Source of the DNA: Plakobranchus ocellatus
Lineage: Eukaryota; Mollusca; Gastropoda; Plakobranchidae
Direction of reading: 5' to 3'
Assembly: GCA_019648995.1 (NCBI GenBank)
Contig: BLXT01001278.1
Location: forward strand, 1,826,827-1,863,529
DNA length: 36,703 nucleotides
Shown: positions 31,490 through 36,703 of the stretch, one piece after another
Position numbering within the stretch: position 1 is the first letter of the stretch
Layout: every line of letters starts with the position of its first letter
Made by a program: the position numbers and the translations under genes
The notes under the pieces: model-generated
What the model was told of the DNA's origin: nothing
Seen by the model: only the letters and a program-made list of their open reading frames with translations
The model's database searches: none

Positions 31490-33524
31490 GTTTTTGTGCT
31501 CATCCTGTCTATAAGTGTTTCAAACTACCATGAATATAAGCTCATGTTTTTCAGATTAAATCTTTCCAAATAAAAGTAAGATCAGAGCAAGAACTATTAT
31601 TAACCTTTACCTTTACTCATTTTGTTCATATCATTTTTTTTATTCGAAAACGGGATATAAAGACAAATGCAAACATGTGCGTTTGTATAAAACTTTTCAT
31701 TCTTTCGCTTTTAAATGAACTGTAATTTGTCTGTTTTTCTTTGAAAGATTGAAAGCAAACTTTTAAAACATTATTAGAGTTCAAGAAAAAGTACATTTTA
31801 AAATAAATTTCTTTTTTTTTTATTTATTTTTTTTTTATTGTATTTCAATCGCTCTGTAGTCAACAAACATACAAAACACTCATACTAAATTGACACAGAA
31901 TTGGGCTTACAAAGATGCGATCAAATAAAATAATAAACGATTTTTTACTAAAACCGAAAGATAAATTGTCACTACTATTATGACATAGCGAAAAAAGAGA
32001 ATAATACCACAGAAATTGCAAGGGAAATACTCGAAGCACATGCCAATTTGCAGGAATTTCTGCGAAAACCATTCTGGCTTGATAACGAAACTTGGGAAGT
32101 GCATTTGCTACGAAAAAGAAGGTAATTAATAAATAAAAAAAGCGTTTCAGACAGATATGAGAGACAAATTACCGTACCAGTTTTAGACAGATACGTCAAT
32201 AGCTCGATTTGAACTAATAGTCTTTAGTAACAAATATCGATGTTGGCTGTTTAGCATTATTGGCTTGCTGTTTTCACATTGGATTCGGTAAGTTCTGATT
32301 AAGCAATGTGTTTTTGTATTGAAAACAAGCTTCTGTACACACTTCCCTGTTCACAAATAAATCTGGCTATTATGATCCTTTTGCGGTACTCTCTAATTAA
32401 GCAAGAATGAAAACAACTCGAAGCCAAATGAATGTTGAAATGTTTGAGGAATAAGCTCGTGTATCTTGTAGAACGCTGAAACGGCCAATAATACGTTAGT
32501 GGGACTTAACCAGCTTCGTTTCCAACGTCGATCTTTGCTTATGCTAAAGCACTGTAAGAACATTAATTTCTTCAACCATTATCTTCATTTTTCAACACTG
32601 GTTAAAAAAAAAGTTATTTTATGTTTCTCTCAGATTGCCTCTCATAAAAAAACTCCAACTTAAAGTTCTTTTCATACCGTGGTCAGTATATCCATAGGAT
32701 AATAAAATCTTTCGCTATAAACATCTACTCTTCCACTTTTTTTTTCTTTCATTTCATAAGAATTCTCTGTAAAGATAAAATGAAATGCTGTTTGTATTAT
32801 TTAAAGAGAAAGCAATGCTGTGCTACCTAACCGATTGAATGTCATGCTTGCTTAATCGTAAGAAATCCTTCATGATAATAAAGAGTAAAATGTATTTGAA
32901 ATGTACCTCAAAAAAGCTCTTTTTTATGTATTATTTCTAAAAGAAAGATGTCTTTTTTTAAGTACTTCATATGGTCTTTTTGTGCTAGCCTATGAAATAT
33001 ATTACTTTAATCAAGGCACTGTTTCCACTATTTACATTTCCTATTGTTTCCGATCTGCAGAGAGGCGTGACATATTGAACTCTCTGTTATTAAATCCTTA
33101 ATAATTCCAAAAGTATTAAGTCGCTTTAAACGAAACAATCCGCTGCCCTTAAGCCTTTGAGATAGATAAGACGACTAAAACTTGTAAGCGCAACCTACAG
33201 ATCTTCCTCATTTATTGGTTAAGGGGACACAATCGAATGAGCGGCAGATAAATTGCGATCAGGGACCGATCAGTGACAGCAGCCGCGGACGCTCTGGTCA
33301 GGATTCCGTGTTAGTAACTGGGTAACCCTGCAGCACTTGAAGCGTGTGCAATAGGCGAGGCGGTTGATTGTGTAAGCAAGAGCTCACGCAAAGCAAATAA
33401 ATGCATTCATAGAATAATGGGCTTATGATGTGATTTTACTTATTATGTAATCCTCCTTGAGATTTTTTTTTTTTACTTTCCATCTCAGCTGCAGTGTATT
33501 ATTCTGCTATTTTTGTTTGTCGGT

Positions 33525-33596
<72 letters not shown>

Positions 33597-33700
33597 TGTC
33601 TCTCTCTCTCCTTTATTACTTGAATTCCTAAGATATATTTAGAGTACACGTGAAGAAGTATCCTAGGCATTCTGCCATTTTTCTCTATTTTCCACCGCTC
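31490..33700. other. Intergenic stretch, no gene recognised
   Basis: AT-rich sequence with short open frames only. It contains a (CT)n/(GT)n microsatellite (33527-33611) and a distinctly more GC- and CpG-rich patch at about 33180-33400 of unknown meaning. Confidence 0.6.
33527..33611. repeat. (CT)n/(TG)n compound microsatellite
   Basis: About 25 CT units pass into about 10 TG units and back to CT. Confidence 0.95.
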
Positions 33701-33708
33701 TCAGGGAC

Positions 33709-33984
33709 TGTCATGCTCACTCCAGCCATTCGTGTATGTTATTAAAGCGTCCTTACAATAAGTAAAGCTTGGAAATCTTTGTTAAGTTGTAAGAGCTTTT
33801 TATTCAACCTTATTGACAAAAATCCCAAACCAGCGAGAGCGAGTCTTTCTACTTTCACTTTTTCTTTTTGGGTCAACATCACAACAAAACAAACTAAATT
33901 ACGAAACATGGAAAATAATAAAAGGAGAACTTCAGTAAGGAGGATATGAAACATGATAAGGTCATTATGAGTGATATCGCTACA
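33709..33984 (-). repeat. Probable 3' LTR of the Ty3/gypsy element
   Basis: On the minus strand a TGTAGCG start follows the polypurine tract directly, and an AATAAA polyadenylation signal lies at about 33803. The end is not certain; ACA termini occur at three nearby places. The matching 5' LTR is outside the window. Confidence 0.55.
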
Positions 33985-33997
33985 GGGCTCCCCCCAG
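33985..33997 (-). other. Polypurine tract of the Ty3/gypsy element
   Basis: Minus-strand CTGGGGGGAGCCC directly precedes the TGTAGCG start of the LTR, about 45 nt after the stop of the integrase tail. This is the expected place for the plus-strand primer of reverse transcription. Confidence 0.65.
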
Positions 33998-34041
33998 AAT
34001 GTTGCATATACTAACTTGCGTATTATAGTACATAAAATGAT

Positions 34042-34415
34042 TCAAAACGACCGAGCGCTAAGAATGGTTCTGTATCTAATTGGTCTCTTTATGGATCTGC
34101 CCGATCTTGTATTCAACTGAGTGTCTGAGATTGTTTCACCCCCAGCATGGTCCTCTACCCGTGGAGCCTGGGCGTGAGGATGCACGGTCGTGGGAGGTAG
34201 CTCGGGGTCGGCAGAATAGGCTGGTTTGAGTCTATCTAATGACACTCGTGTGGGCTTATTATTTCGTAAAATGTCAAAATGTTTATCAGAGCGACATAAA
34301 ACCTTGAAAGGTCCGTCATAGGGTCGGACCAAGGGACCGCAATGTGCATCATGGCGCACGTAAACCTGTTCCGCTGACATGAGATCACGTGGCAGGTATG
34401 TCTTCGCTGGACCAT
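34042..34415 (-). pseudogene. Ty3/gypsy integrase C-terminal tail, separated from its body
   Basis: The continuation of the same polyprotein on the far side of the nested LTR. It contains YLPRDLMSAEQVYVRHD and the GPY/F-type module (GPLVRPYDGPFKVL, then RVSLDRLKPAY), found at the C-terminus of many Ty3/gypsy integrases. It ends in a natural stop at 34042. The reading frame still matches the upstream half once the insertion and one target duplication are discounted. Confidence 0.88.
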
Positions 34416-35099
34416 TGTAACAAAAACTAGACTTAGGGTTTATTATTGAACGCACGTCAACTCGAGAGTTCTAGAAAGAACCAGTTTAGGGAAGTTAATT
34501 TATGCAAAGCGAAGGAGAATTCATTACGTAAACGAACGTGACTCATGTTCTATTTTTAGCCCAGGGGTTTTTCCTAATGTCTTTTTGAAGACTGCTTTTA
34601 TGTTATTTTAGGATTATGATGTAATGTTCTAGATCTATATTTTAGAACATTCTACGCTTGCATTATGGGATAGATTTCCAGAAATTTGTAGTTTTCTTCT
34701 GAAAAAAGGATAAATACCGGGAGAAGATTGGTGAAAAAAAAAGATCACACAGTATCAGAGAGACACAGAGATATACCAATATAACACAGAGATCACACAG
34801 AGAAAACACAGAGTAGGCAGAAAGTTCATAGAGAGAGTACTCAGAGTTTTAGAGATCACAGAGATTATAGAGATTGCAGTAAGATCATTGTATAGCGATT
34901 ACGCAGATTTTTAGAGCTAGATCTAGTTTTCTTATCGACGGATTTCCTGCTGTTGAGTTAAATAAACTCAGTTTTTTTTTAGTTCTTCACACAATCTCCA
35001 GAGTTCCGTTATTTTTCCAGCTAGGTCTATATAGATCTAAAGAACTCAACGTCCTGCATCAGAGGTATTATCAACCTTTTATTTCTGGTGTTCGTGACA
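34416..35099 (+). mobile_element. Solo LTR (684 bp) inserted in the gypsy integrase gene
   Basis: The segment starts TGTAAC and ends GTGACA, giving TG...CA with short inverted ends. It is flanked on both sides by ACCAT (34411-34415 and 35100-35104), a 5-bp target duplication. Inside, on the plus strand, there is a TATA-like gataaata near 34709 and an AATAAA near 34960. These are in the order of U3, R and U5 of an LTR. No coding sequence lies between the ends. Recombination between two LTRs of a full element is the usual origin. Confidence 0.85.
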
Positions 35100-36703
35100 A
35101 CCATGATGAACCGGAGAAAGCGGCGATAACTTGCGAAGGTTTTCTTGTAGATCACGAACAAAAATGCTGCCTGGTGAAATTCCTTCGGCCGAAGTTGACG
35201 AGAAAAAGTCACCAGGTATCCTCAAATTCGTTCCATATGTTAGGAGAGCGGGTGCGGCATCAAGGTCTTCTTTCCACGTTGAACGAATACCCAGGAGAAC
35301 AATAGGCAGTTCGTCCATCCAGCCAGGTCCAAGGAGGTGGGCTTTGAGTGCAGCTTTAAGGCTGCGGTGAAAACGCTCGACCATGCCATTGCTTTGCGGA
35401 TGGTATGCCGTGGTATGCTTGGGACGACAGTCAAGGACGTTGTGCAATTCACGCCATAAACCACTTGTGAACTGTGGACCTTGATCCGATGTGATTGAAT
35501 CTGGTACACCAAACCGTGCTATCCAGTTCCGAAGTAAAGCCCTGGCACATGTTGGTGCCTCAGCGTTGTGGATTGGCACTGCTTCGGGCCATCTGGTGAA
35601 CCTGTCGATGATGGTGAACAGATATGTGCATCCTTCTGATGGGGGAAAAGGTCCCACAAGGTCTACATGAATATCCCGAACTCGACGATCTGGGGGGTCG
35701 AATGAGTTGAGGGCAGTCTTGGTGTGTCTGCCAATTTTGCTTGCCTGACAGCCATGACATGCGCGTACCATATTTTTAACTTCACGTTTAAGTCCAGGCC
35801 AGACATAGCGGGCTGAGATAGCCCGTGTGGTGGGTTTGTGGCCAGGATGGGAAAGGTTATGGATGGCGTCGAAAATTGTCTTTGTCCAAAGCGGTGGGAC
35901 GATGGGACGTGGGCGAGAGGTGGAAACATCACATAGTAAATTGTAACCACCGAGGTTGACTTCTTTGAGTTTTAGAGCACCTGGTTGTTTACGCAATTCT
36001 GCCACTTTAGGATCTCTAAGTTGCTCCGCGGCCATTCGGGAAAGGTCTATAGGAGGAATGGGCGATGCTGATGCCACCATAGGTTGCTCGGTACAGGGAG
36101 CACGTGATAGTACGTCGGGTACGACATTGTCTGGTCCACTGATATATCTAATGTCTGTTGTGAATTCAGCAATGTAAGACAGCTGTTGCTCTTGTCGTGG
36201 CGACCTGGCTGTCTTACTTGAAAGAGCATAAGTTAAAGGTTTGTGATCAGTGAGGACAGAGAAAGGTTTACCTTCCAAGAAGAAACGAAAATGTTGGATG
36301 GCGCTGTAAATCGCTAACAGTTCTCGGTCAAATGTAGAGTAGCGGCTTTGTGTCGATGTCAGCTTTCTAGAAAAGAATGCGATGGGTCTCCACATGCCAT
36401 GTAGTTTTTGTGATAATTCGGCGCCGATTGCTGAATCTGAGGCGTCAGTCGATAATCGCGTCTCAGACTTCGGATCGGGGTGGTTGAGAAGTGTGGCTGA
36501 AGCTAGAGAAGATTTGGCTGCCTCAAACGCGGTCTGGCAATCATCTGTCCAAATAATTACTTTACTTCTGCTCTTTGTTGCTTCCGTCAAAGGTGCTAGG
36601 CGCTTGGCAATTCCAGGGAAGAATCTGTGGTAGTAATTCAGCATTCCCAAAAAACGTTGTAAGGCTTTCTTATCGTTAGGTTTTGGGAAATCGGTGATCG
36701 CCT
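35100..36703 (-). pseudogene. Ty3/gypsy pol: end of RT, RNase H and integrase core (partial, interrupted)
   Basis: The frame is open from the right edge and enters with the end of the reverse transcriptase (FLGMLNYYHRFFPGIA). RNase H follows, with its acidic residues in STDAS, DREL, TDHKPL and a PDVLSR end. The integrase shows an H-x3-H ... C-x2-C zinc finger (H264, H268, C298, C301, counted from position 36650) and a D-D-35-E core (D330 in HVDLVG, D389 in TSDQGPQF, E425 in NGMVERF). All visible catalytic residues are present and there is no internal stop. The frame ends early only because of the inserted LTR: the last codons, to a stop at 35079, come from it. The copy looks fairly young. Confidence 0.93.

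Larger units (their letters stand above)
33709..36703 (-). mobile_element. Ty3/gypsy LTR retrotransposon, 3' part, with nested insertion
   Basis: From the right edge leftward: the end of the reverse transcriptase, RNase H, integrase, polypurine tract and probable 3' LTR. The 5' part (gag, protease, most of the reverse transcriptase, 5' LTR) lies beyond the window. A solo LTR (34416-35099) splits the integrase tail. The left boundary is uncertain: TG dinucleotides at 33709, 33733 and 33737 could each end the LTR. Confidence 0.85.

Noticed and set aside
35131-35370. Plus-strand frames within the gypsy region, and others at 35956 and 36382
   Set aside because: They are antisense shadows of the RNase H/integrase frame.

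Overview
The window is nuclear DNA of an invertebrate animal. It is AT-rich, full of microsatellites, and its dominant gene has about 30 short exons with GT-AG introns. The mix of secreted discoidin (F5/8C), EGF and LamG modules with Ser/Thr/Pro linkers, plus mariner, Ty3/gypsy and tRNA-SINE debris, suggests a lophotrochozoan, most likely a mollusc. That assignment is inference; no marker gene settles it.

Positions 262-26084 (minus strand) hold the 5' part of one large gene. Joining 30 exons by hand gives 6630 coding nt (2210 codons) with no stop, and every splice phase agrees. The predicted protein starts with a signal peptide. It continues as F5/8C, EGF, LamG-1, Thr/Pro linker, F5/8C, EGF, LamG-2 (with a mucin-like insert), LamG-3, LamG-4, an APPTTSV-repeat linker, LamG-5, Ser/Thr linker, LamG-6 (one exon), linker and LamG-7. 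It runs off the left edge, so the C-terminus (membrane anchor, receptor or secreted end) is unknown. Almost every module is bounded by phase-1 introns, the usual sign of assembly by exon shuffling and tandem duplication. I do not recognise it as a named gene. The domains suggest a secreted or cell-surface glycan-binding or adhesion protein.

The introns carry many simple repeats, a 130-bp sequence repeated three times next to exon 18, a probable tRNA-derived SINE at 16.3-16.5 kb, a possible MITE at 22.5-22.7 kb, and a 78-base assembly gap inside a trinucleotide repeat at 24.2 kb.

Positions 26085-33700 are upstream and intergenic sequence with no convincing gene. They include a broken mariner-family transposase (30.7-31.4 kb). 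From about 33.7 kb to the right edge lies a minus-strand Ty3/gypsy retrotransposon: end of the reverse transcriptase, RNase H, integrase, polypurine tract and probable 3' LTR. Its integrase tail is interrupted by a 684-bp solo LTR of another retrotransposon, with TG...CA ends and a 5-bp target duplication (ACCAT).
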